From positions 1-13,917 of the forward strand of contig JBEDUI010000024.1 in NCBI GenBank assembly GCA_040414495.1: a stretch of DNA of 13,917 nt, given 5' to 3'. The position numbers were made by a program, and so were the translations under genes. This stretch comes from DATAVB01 sp040414495 (GTDB taxonomy: Bacteria > Actinomycetota > Actinomycetes > Mycobacteriales > QHCD01). The notes below the pieces were generated by a model. It had not been told where the DNA came from. It did not search any database and worked only from the letters and a program-made list of their open reading frames with translations. Numbering within the stretch: position 1 is the stretch's first letter; each line of letters opens with the position of its first letter. Shown here in pieces: positions 5,537 to 13,400 of the stretch.

Positions 5537-6496
5537 CTACCAGGCGTAGTGCTCCGGCGCGGTCTTGTAACCCGGGAAGATTTCGTCCAGGGCTTCGAGC
5601 GTCTCGTCGTCCAAGTGTAGCTTTACCGCATTCTCGGCGCTTTCCAGCTGCTCGATTGTGCGCGGGCCGATGATCGGCGCGGTGACGGCCGGCTGGTGCA
5701 GCAACCAGGCCAGCCCAACGGTGGCCGGCGCCTCACCCAGGGAAGAGCACAGCTCCTCGTACGCCTTGATCTTCTTGCGGTATTTCTTCAACGAATCTTT
5801 GGAACGGCCCTCGCGGCGGCGAATGCCTTCCTTCTCCTTGGCCAGCACGCCACCGAGCAGACCACCCTGCAGCGGGCTCCACGGAATGACGCCGAGGCCG
5901 TACTGCTGCGCGGCCGGCAACACCTCGAGCTCAACCTCGCGGACGAGCAGGTTATAGATCGACTGTTCGCTGACCAGGCCAAGGTAATTGCGCTTGGCCG
6001 CGGCCTCGTTCGCCTGGGCGATGTGCCAGCCGGCGAAGTTGGACGAGCCGACGTAGAGGATCTTGCCCTGCTGGGTCAGGATCTCCATCGCCTGCCAGAT
6101 CTCATCCCACGGCGTATCCCGGTCGACGTGGTGCATCTGGTACAGGTCGATGTAGTCAGTTTGCAGGCGCTGCAGCGACGCGTCGCAGGCGCGCCGGATG
6201 TTCAGCGCGGATAGTCGGCCCTCGTTGGGCCAGTCGCCGGTGGCGCCGAAGAGCTTGGTGGCCAGGACAGTCCGCTCGCGACGGCCGTCGCCCTGGGCAA
6301 ACCAGGTGCCGATGATCTTCTCGGTGTCACCGCCGCCGTAACGGTTCGCGGTGTCGTAGAAGTTGATGCCGAGCTCGTGCCCGCGGTCCATGATCGCGTG
6401 CGCGTCCTCTTCAGAGGTGTGCGGGCCGAAGTTCATCGTGCCCAGGCACAGCCGGCTGACGGAGAGGCCGGTGCGGCCCAGATGGGTGTATTCCAT
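5537..6496 (-). CDS. Aldo/keto reductase
   Basis: This encodes a 319-residue NADPH-dependent oxidoreductase of the (alpha/beta)8-barrel aldo/keto reductase superfamily. The catalytic tetrad is visible: D48 and Y53 in FYDTANRYG, K81 in LATKLFG and H122 in LYQMHHVD. The C-terminal half holds the cofactor-binding IIGPRTIEQLESA stretch. ATG 6496 was chosen because EYTHLGRTGLSVSRLCLGTMNFG is the standard family N-terminus; a TTG at 6532 would add 12 residues without family support. The ribosome site is weak. The gene starts 36 nt after the stop of the upstream ABC ATPase gene on the same strand, so it probably is the last cistron of that operon. Its carbonyl substrate is unknown, and a role in modifying the compound handled by the exporter is speculation. 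Confidence 0.93.
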   Translation of the reverse strand: MEYTHLGRTGLSVSRLCLGTMNFGPHTSEEDAHAIMDRGHELGINFYDTANRYGGGDTEKIIGTWFAQGDGRRERTVLATKLFGATGDWPNEGRLSALNIRRACDASLQRLQTDYIDLYQMHHVDRDTPWDEIWQAMEILTQQGKILYVGSSNFAGWHIAQANEAAAKRNYLGLVSEQSIYNLLVREVELEVLPAAQQYGLGVIPWSPLQGGLLGGVLAKEKEGIRRREGRSKDSLKKYRKKIKAYEELCSSLGEAPATVGLAWLLHQPAVTAPIIGPRTIEQLESAENAVKLHLDDETLEALDEIFPGYKTAPEHYAW

Positions 6497-6532
6497 GGCG
6501 ATCAGCTTTTCATCACTGGTCGACCAATGCAA

Positions 6533-7228
6533 TTAGTGAATTGTCTCCGGCGTCCCGGGCCGCAGCTCACCGTCGCTCATGGACAGTACGCGATCGCAAT
6601 GATGCCAGGTGTCTGGGTTGTGAGTTGCGATGAGAAACGCTGATCCAGTCCGGGCCAGTTCACGCATTTCGCCGAATACGACATCAGTGAATCCGGCATC
6701 CTGATGTGCGGTCGGTTCGTCGGCCAGTACGAGATCCGGTCGCAGCAGCAGCGCCCGCGCCACACAGCACCGCTGCTGTTCGCCCAACGACACCTGGTGT
6801 GGGTGCCGGCGGGCCAGGTGGTCGATGCCGAACGTACGCATCAATTCTTCGGCCCGCGCCTGCGATTCGCCTGTCCTGCCGGCGATCCGGGCCGGCAGCA
6901 GAATGTTTTCCAGCACCGTGAGGTCTTCCAGCAGGCCGAGCGTCTGTGGCACCAGCGCCAGTTGGGCCCAGGCCAACGTGGCCGGATCGGCGCCGGCCAA
7001 CGGCCCGCCCAGCCGCAACGTCCCGGCGTCCAACCGTTCCCAACCACAGAGGACATTCAGCAACGTGGACTTCCCCGAGCCGGACGGGCCGGCCAGGCCG
7101 ACCACCTCGCCGGGCCGCAACGTCACCGATACACCGCTGAGGGCATGCACGTATTCGGCGCCGCGTCGGTATGTCTTGGCACCGCCGGACAACGACACCA
7201 ATAGGGCGACCAATTCGGCGCTCACCAT
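6533..7228 (-). CDS. ABC transporter ATP-binding protein (MacB/LolD type), second ATPase
   Basis: This 231-residue nucleotide-binding subunit has Walker A GPSGSGKST (47-55), Q-loop Q95, Walker B LVLADE (166-171) and the H-loop ATHNPD (H203). The signature is atypical: VSLGEQQ (146-152) replaces LSGGEQQ, so the third signature residue is Leu rather than Gly. The D-loop also differs (AHQD rather than the family's NLD/ELD). Catalytic Glu171 is present, so it may still hydrolyse ATP. Its ATG overlaps the last 7 nt of the preceding ATPase gene (shared segment 7222-7228), implying translational coupling and a fixed ratio. With the other ATPase it would form an asymmetric heterodimer on the single large permease. 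Confidence 0.93.
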   Translation of the reverse strand: MVSAELVALLVSLSGGAKTYRRGAEYVHALSGVSVTLRPGEVVGLAGPSGSGKSTLLNVLCGWERLDAGTLRLGGPLAGADPATLAWAQLALVPQTLGLLEDLTVLENILLPARIAGRTGESQARAEELMRTFGIDHLARRHPHQVSLGEQQRCCVARALLLRPDLVLADEPTAHQDAGFTDVVFGEMRELARTGSAFLIATHNPDTWHHCDRVLSMSDGELRPGTPETIH

Positions 7229-7905
7229 GATTCGGTCACCGTCCCGTGGTCGAGTCGCAACAAATGGTCGGCCGCGGCCATGACCCGTGGATCGTGCGAG
7301 GAGACGATAAAACAGACGCCTTCGGCCGACAGGTCGTGAAATGCCTCCAACACCCGGTCAGCCGAATGCGTATCCAACTCCGCGGTCGGTTCGTCGGCCA
7401 CCACCACCCGAGGCCGACCGATTACAGCGCAGGCGACCGCGAGCCGCTGCTGCTCGCCGCCGGAAAGCTGGCCCGGGTAGTGGTCGGCCCGGTGGTCCAG
7501 GTGCAGCGCCGCGAGCAACCGCAGCACCTCGGCGTCGTCGGGTCGTACGCCGCGCAACCGGCCGGCCAACCGCACCTGCTCGGTCGAGGTCAGGTACTCG
7601 ACCAGGTTGTCGATCGGGTCCTGGAACAGGTACGCGACCTGCAGTCGGCGGATCGCGCGCCGGGCCCGGCGCCGCATTCCGGTGATATCCATTGGTCCAA
7701 TGTGGATAGTGCCGGAATCGGGACGGTCTATACAGGACAGAATGCGCAACAACGAGGACTTACCCGAACCGGATGGCCCCACGATCGCGGTCACCCGTCC
7801 GGCCGGGAAATCCTTGTCCACCTCGTGCAGCGCCTGCACCTCTTCGTCGGCCGTACGGTAAATCTTGCCGATTCCGCGGCATTGTAAGGCTGTCACTTCA
7901 GGCAT
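7222..7905 (-). CDS. ABC transporter ATP-binding protein (MacB/LolD type), first ATPase
   Basis: This 227-residue ATPase has a complete motif set: Walker A GPSGSGKSS (43-51), Q-loop in LFQDPIDN (Q95), signature LSGGEQQR (147-154), Walker B VVVADE (167-172), D-loop ELD and H204 in SSHDPR. It is distinct from the ATPase encoded just downstream, which has a degenerate signature. The ATG at 7905 overlaps the permease stop codon by 8 nt and is preceded by AGGTGA at a good distance within the permease coding end; a TTG one codon upstream is less likely. It energises the FtsX/MacB-type permease encoded upstream. Such systems often remove antimicrobial peptides, antibiotics or lipids from the membrane rather than importing solutes. 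Confidence 0.94.
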   Translation of the reverse strand: MPEVTALQCRGIGKIYRTADEEVQALHEVDKDFPAGRVTAIVGPSGSGKSSLLRILSCIDRPDSGTIHIGPMDITGMRRRARRAIRRLQVAYLFQDPIDNLVEYLTSTEQVRLAGRLRGVRPDDAEVLRLLAALHLDHRADHYPGQLSGGEQQRLAVACAVIGRPRVVVADEPTAELDTHSADRVLEAFHDLSAEGVCFIVSSHDPRVMAAADHLLRLDHGTVTESW

Positions 7906-10639
7906 CAAGGCGCATCACCTCACTGACATCGGCGCGGCCGGCCGAACGCTGCGCCGAGGCGGCCGCCACGACCGCGACCACGACGACCGCGACAGCCGAC
8001 CCGACCAGCGCGGCCACCGGCAGGGTCAGCAACGGCGACGGCCGTCGGGTCGGATCGACATCGAGCCGTTCGTACACCATCAACACCGCGATCATGGCCA
8101 ATCCGGCACCGACCACCCACGCCGCGACCAACAGCGCGCCCAATTCGATCACCAGCGAGCGCAGATGACTTCGGGCCGACATTCCCATCCGGCGGGCCAT
8201 CGCGTACGACGCGGTCCGGGATCGCTGCCGGGTGGCCAAATACAGCAGCAGGCCGCCGATCGCGATCAGCCCGACCAGCGCCGCCAACGCCTCCAGATAT
8301 CCGAACGTCCAGGTCACGGCCAGGTAATTGCTGGATTTGATCGTGCTCTGCGGTGTGGTGACAAATAGCGGCCGAACGCCCTGAGCCCGCATCGCCTGCT
8401 CGGTCGCCGAAGCACTGTGTTTGCTCCACACCTCGTGGAAATTCGCGACCATTGGGTCGACCCGACCCAGCCGGGCGGCATCGACGACTACCAGATCCGA
8501 ATACTGGTCGCGTTGCCCGGGAAATGCTTTCGGGCTGGCGATGATGTCCAGCGATTTCCCGGTCGAATTCAGGTGTAGATCGGTGGCGTGGCCGTTGGTG
8601 TAGCGCAGCACGATCGCCGGGATTTTGCCGTCTTTACGGTGTTGCTTCAGTTGGTCCAGCAGGGATTTCAGCGATGAGCCGTCCAGCCGGTTGTCCCAGT
8701 ACGCGGCGCTCGCGAACGTGTCCGGGTCGATGGCCAGCACCTCGGCGTCCTCGTCGCCGAGCTTCACGTTGCTGTACCGGGTCAGGATCGTCCCGACACT
8801 GTCCATTGCGGCCGTCCGATGCGGACTGTCCACAGTGGATACGGAAATGTTGCTGCCGGCGTAAATAGACGCCTTGGCCTCGACACTGGTACGGGAAGTC
8901 GACGTAATCGCGCCGGAATAGACCAGCACCGCGACCGGCAAACTCGCCGCCGCCAACAACACGACCGAAACGATTGGCGCGCCGGTGATCCGGCGTACCG
9001 CGAAATACCCGGCCGCCGGCCACCGCGCGCTCAAACGCCGTACCAACGGCAGACCGAACGCGATCAACCGGACTACCAGCGCGGCCCCGCCGGCCAGGAA
9101 CACCAGCGGAAACGCGACCAACAGCAGGTTGACCTGAGCGATGTCGTTATCCAGCGTGACGCCGTGCTCGTCTCGTAGCCGAATAAACAATACGGCCGCA
9201 CCGGCCAGCACCAGCAATTCCCACGGCACCAGCGCGACCCAGCCGCGGCGGTGCCCGACCGGCCGTTCGGTCGCGTTGCGGGCCCGCAGCCCGGCCACCA
9301 TCGAAAGCAGCAGCACCCCGCAGGCCAGCCCGATCAACGCCGTCCAGGCCGCGGTGATCGGGGCCCGGTGGTCCAGGTCGCCGCTCGGCCCGAGCCAGCG
9401 CACCAGGCCGATCGCCAGCCCCCAGCCCAACGCGGTCCCGAGCACCGCCGGCGCGGTCAGCTCCAACGCCGCCTTGACCGCCAAAGCGCCCGGTCCGACG
9501 CCGCGCGAGGACAGCAACCGGACCTCCCGGGCCCGGCGGTCGGCCCAGTAGCTACCGGCCGCGCCGATCAACAGCAGCGCGAGCACACTGCCACCGATCG
9601 CGATCGGCACTACCGGGCCGGTGAGACCGTGCCGGATCAGGTGCGTCTGGTTGATCAACGCCGACAACTCGGAGCCGCCGGTGGTGATGGTGCCCGTCGC
9701 TCCGACGTTTCGTACGGTCTGGTCGAGTCGGGCCTTGGCCTGTTTCTGGTCTTTGACGAGCTGCTGCGCCTTGCTCACCGTCAGGTGCGGGTCGTGGATC
9801 GGCGAAATCCACTGCATCGTCGGGTTGTCGTGGATGCGGTGGTCAACGGAGATGAACTGGGCCGCGCTGGTGAAGATCAGCAACTTCTGCCGGGTGTCCG
9901 TGCCGAGGCCGGGGTTCTGGTAGAGGTTGGTCAGCGAGCACCAGAACGGCTTGGTCGGCTGGGATTTGAGGTCCTTGTAAATGCCGACGACCCGTACCGA
10001 CATGGGCGGACCGGTGGTCTCGATCGGCAGCCGGTCGCCGGGGCGTACGTGCCACAGCCGAGCGGCGTCGTCGGAGATCCATACGCCCTGCCCGCCGGCC
10101 GAGCTGAGCTTGTCGACCGAGGCGAGCGCGTGGTCGGAGTAGAAGAGTTGGGTCGGCGCCGGGGTCCCACCGACCGGGCCGGCCTGCGGCTGGGCGGAGG
10201 CGACCAACTGCTGGTACGGCCGGGGCAGGCCGGCCGAGGTGGCCGCGTCGTATGCGGCCTCATTCACCTGCGTGTACTGCGAAGTGTCGTACGGCCCGTT
10301 CTGCCCGAACTGCCCGGGCGTACTGACCCCGATGCTGGGCAGCGCCTGGTCCGGGCAGCGGGCGGCGACGAACTGCTGCAGCGCCTTCGAGGAGGCCGAG
10401 GACAGGAACAACGCCGCCGACGAGCCGGCGCAGGCCAGGATCGCGGCCGCGCCGATCACCGCCAGCAGTACCGCCGGCTGCCGGAATCCCAACCACGGCG
10501 CCCGCGCCCACGGCGGCAACAGGATCGTGCCGCCACCCGAAGCCCGGCGGGGCGGACCCTCGCTGCGCGGTCGTGGCGCCGGTGGTGCCGTCCGCGTCAG
10601 CGCCCGTGACGGCCGCTCGCGGGCCAGCACTTCAGGCAT
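7898..10639 (-). CDS. FtsX/MacB-type ABC transporter permease, duplicated form
   Basis: This is a 913-residue membrane protein with about 10 predicted helices (near 55-80, 343-363, 390-414, 427-450, 469-487, 502-526, 554-578, 780-803, 828-855, 870-895). Two large extracytoplasmic domains, about 80-340 and 580-778, each precede a three-helix FtsX core, so both halves of a MacB-like dimer appear fused in one chain. The cytoplasmic N-terminus is Pro/Arg-rich. ATG 10639 is chosen because GAGGTAGG lies just upstream; a further 26 codons of open frame to 10717 have no ribosome site. It is the first gene of the minus-strand operon with two ATPases. Family knowledge suggests outward extrusion driven by conformational coupling, such as of peptides or antibiotics; the substrate is unknown. 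Confidence 0.92.
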   Translation of the reverse strand: MPEVLARERPSRALTRTAPPAPRPRSEGPPRRASGGGTILLPPWARAPWLGFRQPAVLLAVIGAAAILACAGSSAALFLSSASSKALQQFVAARCPDQALPSIGVSTPGQFGQNGPYDTSQYTQVNEAAYDAATSAGLPRPYQQLVASAQPQAGPVGGTPAPTQLFYSDHALASVDKLSSAGGQGVWISDDAARLWHVRPGDRLPIETTGPPMSVRVVGIYKDLKSQPTKPFWCSLTNLYQNPGLGTDTRQKLLIFTSAAQFISVDHRIHDNPTMQWISPIHDPHLTVSKAQQLVKDQKQAKARLDQTVRNVGATGTITTGGSELSALINQTHLIRHGLTGPVVPIAIGGSVLALLLIGAAGSYWADRRAREVRLLSSRGVGPGALAVKAALELTAPAVLGTALGWGLAIGLVRWLGPSGDLDHRAPITAAWTALIGLACGVLLLSMVAGLRARNATERPVGHRRGWVALVPWELLVLAGAAVLFIRLRDEHGVTLDNDIAQVNLLLVAFPLVFLAGGAALVVRLIAFGLPLVRRLSARWPAAGYFAVRRITGAPIVSVVLLAAASLPVAVLVYSGAITSTSRTSVEAKASIYAGSNISVSTVDSPHRTAAMDSVGTILTRYSNVKLGDEDAEVLAIDPDTFASAAYWDNRLDGSSLKSLLDQLKQHRKDGKIPAIVLRYTNGHATDLHLNSTGKSLDIIASPKAFPGQRDQYSDLVVVDAARLGRVDPMVANFHEVWSKHSASATEQAMRAQGVRPLFVTTPQSTIKSSNYLAVTWTFGYLEALAALVGLIAIGGLLLYLATRQRSRTASYAMARRMGMSARSHLRSLVIELGALLVAAWVVGAGLAMIAVLMVYERLDVDPTRRPSPLLTLPVAALVGSAVAVVVVAVVAAASAQRSAGRADVSEVMRLDA

Positions 10640-10669
10640 GTACCTACCTCGTTTCCGGGCCGTTCGGCT

Positions 10670-10693
10670 CCGAGCATTATTCTTTATGCTCGG
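10670..10693. promoter_or_regulatory. Inverted repeat in the leader of the ABC permease operon
   Basis: CCGAGCAT (10670-10677) is the reverse complement of 10686-10693 with an AT-rich 8-nt centre. It lies 31 nt upstream of the permease ATG. On the minus strand TTGTCG followed about 18 nt later by the AT-rich TAAAGAAT in the centre of the repeat could be a promoter, in which case the repeat would overlap the -10 as an operator. Promoter assignment is weak. Confidence 0.35.
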
Positions 10694-10736
10694 TCGCGAT
10701 ATTCCGACAATGCGCAAAAACAGTGTGTACGTAATT

Positions 10737-10772
10737 CCGTATTTCCGATTCTGTGGCGGCGGGGAAATACGG
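10737..10772. promoter_or_regulatory. Perfect 10-bp inverted repeat upstream of the ABC-F gene
   Basis: CCGTATTTCC (10737-10746) and GGAAATACGG (10763-10772) are exact reverse complements separated by 16 nt, ending 35 nt before the ABC-F start. It could be a DNA operator for the divergent promoters, or a stem in a leader RNA if transcription starts upstream. ABC-F genes are often controlled by leader attenuation, but I see no convincing leader peptide here. Confidence 0.4.
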
Positions 10773-10795
10773 TGGAATCGGGTGCGCGTGGTCGG

Positions 10796-10801
10796 CAGAA
10801 T
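10796..10801 (+). promoter_or_regulatory. Weak candidate -10 for the ABC-F gene
   Basis: CAGAAT is followed by 6 nt and GTG 10808, the same spacing as at the DUF2530 and MarR genes, but the first base is C rather than T and no -35 is evident. Confidence 0.22.
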
Positions 10802-10807
10802 GGGCGG

Positions 10808-12436
10808 GTGTCCGGATCACTGCGCGCCCAAGGCCTGACCGTTTCTGCGGGCGCGGTGATCGTCCTCGCCGATATCGATCTGGCGGTCGGCCCGGGCGAT
10901 CGGGTCGGCGTGGTCGGACCCAACGGCGTCGGGAAGACGACATTGCTGCGCGCGCTGGCCGGTGAGCTGGTGCCCGAGTCCGGCTCGGTCCGCCGGGCGC
11001 CAGCGTCGGCGACCGTGGTCGGCGTACCGCAGGAACCGGACGCCCAGCCGGGCGAGCGGCTGGTTGACTACCTGGCCCGGCGGACCGGCGTCGCGGCGGC
11101 CGATGCGCGGCTGCAGGCGGCGACTTCGGCGTTGAGTCGTGGGGCGTCTGGTTCGGATGAGGAGTACGCGGCTGCGTTGGAGGCCTGGCTCGCGTTGGGC
11201 GGGGCGGATCTGCCCGAGCGAGCCGAAGCGGTCTGCGCGACGCTCGGGTTGGCCGCGGACGTACTCGACGACGGCGCCGACCAGCTCTCCGGCGGTGAAT
11301 CGGCCCGGTTGCGGTTGGCTACTGCCCTGCTGGTCCGGTCGGACATTCTGTTGCTGGACGAACCGACCAACGACCTCGACCTGCCCGGGCTGACCCGGCT
11401 GGAGGAGTTGGTCCGCGGATTTTTTGGCGGCATCGTGTTGGTGTCGCACGACCGCGAGTTCTGCGCCCGGACCGTCGAGCGGGTGCTGGAGATTGACGAG
11501 TTCACTCACACCGCGCGCGAGTACTCCGGTGGGTGGCAGGCGTACTTGGACGAACGGGCCTTGGCGCGGACCCGGGCCGAGCAGGATTACCAGAATTACG
11601 CGGATAAGCGGCAGGAGTTGGTCGAGCGGGCCCGTCGGCAGCGGGAATGGGCCCGGGCCGGAGCCCGCCGCTCCGCGAACCCGAGCCGGGAGAACGACAA
11701 GAACATTCGTTTTCGCGAGGTACAGCGCGCGCAGCGGACCGCGGCCCGGGCCGCCACGACCGAACGTGAGCTGGACCGGTTGGAGGCGGTGGAGGAGCCG
11801 CGTGAGCCGTGGGAGCTGCGGCTGACCTTGGCCTCGGCCGGTCGCGGCAGCGAGGTCGTTTTCTCCTTACGGGAGGCGGTTTTCAGCCGTGGCTCGGTGC
11901 GGTTGGGGCCGGTGGACCTGGCGGTCACGGCGGGGGAGCGGCTGCGGATCAGTGGCCCGAACGGCAGCGGGAAATCGACGTTGATCGACGCATTGTTGGG
12001 CCGGTTGCCGTTGGAATCGGGCACCTCGTATATCGGTCCCGGTGTGGTGGTGGGCGAAATGAGCCAGACCCGGGCGGCGCTGCGCGGATCGGATTCGCTG
12101 CTGGATGTTTTTCGTTCGCTGGTCAGACTGTCCATTGAGGACAGTCGGACGTTGTTGGCGAAATTCCGGTTGGGTGCGGACGCGGTGTTGCGGCCGGCTG
12201 ATTCGCTCTCGCCGGGGGAGCGGACCCGGGCCGGGTTGGCATTGTTCCAGGCCCGCGGGTCGACCTGCCTGGTCCTCGACGAACCGACTAATCACCTTGA
12301 CCTGCCGGCGATCGAGCAGTTGGAGGGGGCGCTCGCGTCGTACGACGGCACGCTGCTGTTGGTAACCCACGATCGCCGGCTGGCTGAGAACGTCGCGATC
12401 ACCGACGAGCTTGATGTACGGACGTTGTGGGCCTGA
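10808..12436 (+). CDS. ABC-F family ATPase (ribosome-associated)
   Basis: This 542-residue soluble protein has two ABC domains and no membrane segment. Domain 1 has Walker A GPNGVGKTT (37-45), signature LSGGES (160-165), Walker B LLLDEPTND (181-189) and SHDREF (213-218). Domain 2 has GPNGSGKST (383-391), signature LSPGER (467-472), LVLDEPTNH (488-496) and THDRRL (520-525). Between them lies a charged, Arg-rich linker (about 240-335), the region that in ABC-F proteins reaches the ribosomal P site. ABC-F members act on the ribosome, relieving stalling or displacing antibiotics; which applies here is unknown. GTG 10808 was chosen because SGSLRAQGLTV is the usual start, although an in-frame ATG at 10772 exists. 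Divergent from the ABC exporter and followed after 60 bp by an RNA methyltransferase gene. Confidence 0.93.
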   Translation: MSGSLRAQGLTVSAGAVIVLADIDLAVGPGDRVGVVGPNGVGKTTLLRALAGELVPESGSVRRAPASATVVGVPQEPDAQPGERLVDYLARRTGVAAADARLQAATSALSRGASGSDEEYAAALEAWLALGGADLPERAEAVCATLGLAADVLDDGADQLSGGESARLRLATALLVRSDILLLDEPTNDLDLPGLTRLEELVRGFFGGIVLVSHDREFCARTVERVLEIDEFTHTAREYSGGWQAYLDERALARTRAEQDYQNYADKRQELVERARRQREWARAGARRSANPSRENDKNIRFREVQRAQRTAARAATTERELDRLEAVEEPREPWELRLTLASAGRGSEVVFSLREAVFSRGSVRLGPVDLAVTAGERLRISGPNGSGKSTLIDALLGRLPLESGTSYIGPGVVVGEMSQTRAALRGSDSLLDVFRSLVRLSIEDSRTLLAKFRLGADAVLRPADSLSPGERTRAGLALFQARGSTCLVLDEPTNHLDLPAIEQLEGALASYDGTLLLVTHDRRLAENVAITDELDVRTLWA

Positions 12437-12496
12437 TTTTCGTGCGGGCCGGGCGTGGCAGGATCGAGTCGTCGGGTTGGTGTGTTGGAGGCAGTG

Positions 12497-13291
12497 ATGG
12501 TCGCCGTAGTGCGGGTCGATGACCCGGCCGACCCGCGGTTGGATGACTTCCGCGATCTGACGTTGGCCGACCGGCGGCCGGACCGGCCCGGGGGTCGGGG
12601 TCTGGTTGTCGCCGAGGGCGTACCGGTGGTGCAACGGTTGCTCGATTCGCCGTACCCGATCCGCGCGGTGATGGGCGTACCGGCCAAGATCGAAGCACTG
12701 GTGCCAGAACTGTCCTCTCTGGACATTCCCGCGTACGTGGTCTCGTCGTCCACAATGGACACTGTGGTGGGTTTCCATCTGAACCGCGGTGTATTGGCGA
12801 CGGCCGATCGCGCACCCGTTCCTGATCTCGTTGCGGTTTTGACGCAGGCCCGGCGGGTCGTCGTTCTGGAAGGCGTTAACGACCACGAAAACCTTGGAGC
12901 GTTATTTCGTAATGCCGCTGCGTTGGGAATTGATGCGGCGCTGTTGGCCGAACGATGCGCCGACCCGTTGTACCGACGCAGCGTGCGAGTCTCGATGGGT
13001 CACGTGCTGCGGGTACCGTTCATTCCGGAATTACGGTTGGATTTTGCGCTGAAATCCTTGCATGAGGCCGGTTTTCAGGTTGTAGCCTTGACCCCGCAAC
13101 AGCCGTCGGTCCCACTGTCTCGTGTGGATGGTTCCGGTCGGGTGGCGTTGCTCGTCGGGGCCGAAGGACCGGGTCTGTCGGCGGCGGCGTTGGAAGGCTC
13201 CGATGTCCGGGTACGCATTCCGATGCCAGCCGGCGTTGACTCGTTGAACGTCGCCACCGCCGCGGCGATCGCGTTCTACCAACTGCGCTGA
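12497..13291 (+). CDS. TrmH/SpoU family RNA 2'-O-methyltransferase
   Basis: This 264-residue SPOUT-fold enzyme methylates a ribose 2'-OH in rRNA or tRNA using S-adenosylmethionine. An N-terminal RNA-binding domain (about 1-105, including GLVVAEGVPVVQRLL) precedes the catalytic domain. The three SpoU motifs are present: motif 1 VNDHENLGALFRNAAA (127-142; N132 and R138), motif 2 LLVGAEGPGLS (218-228), and motif 3 IPMPAGVDSLNVATAAAI (241-258). ATG 12497 is preceded by GGAGG (12487-12491) at 5 nt; an in-frame GTG at 12455 has no such site. It lies 60 bp after the ABC-F gene on the same strand and is probably co-transcribed. The same fold includes antibiotic-resistance enzymes such as the thiostrepton-resistance methyltransferase, but this sequence looks like the widespread actinobacterial form; the target nucleotide is unknown. 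Confidence 0.92.
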   Translation: MVAVVRVDDPADPRLDDFRDLTLADRRPDRPGGRGLVVAEGVPVVQRLLDSPYPIRAVMGVPAKIEALVPELSSLDIPAYVVSSSTMDTVVGFHLNRGVLATADRAPVPDLVAVLTQARRVVVLEGVNDHENLGALFRNAAALGIDAALLAERCADPLYRRSVRVSMGHVLRVPFIPELRLDFALKSLHEAGFQVVALTPQQPSVPLSRVDGSGRVALLVGAEGPGLSAAALEGSDVRVRIPMPAGVDSLNVATAAAIAFYQLR

Positions 13292-13400
13292 CCGGAGTTG
13301 GCCTACCTGTTGTGCTGACGCTGCGGACCAGCTGGGGTTTGGCTCGGTCGTGGCTGCGGCGTAACTGGGGTGGCTTCGTCGCGCCTGCCGCGCGCCCGGA

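Noticed and set aside
5152..5549. Several 90-130 aa frames through the hairpin and duplication region
   Set aside because: They begin in the stem of a hairpin (MIMMAF) or in repeats, are extremely Arg/Gly-rich, overlap in several frames, and resemble nothing known.
9251..10609. 452-aa open frame on the + strand opposite the ABC permease gene
   Set aside because: It is Arg/Gln/Gly-rich with no family resemblance and lies wholly antisense to a well-supported permease gene; a typical high-GC shadow frame.
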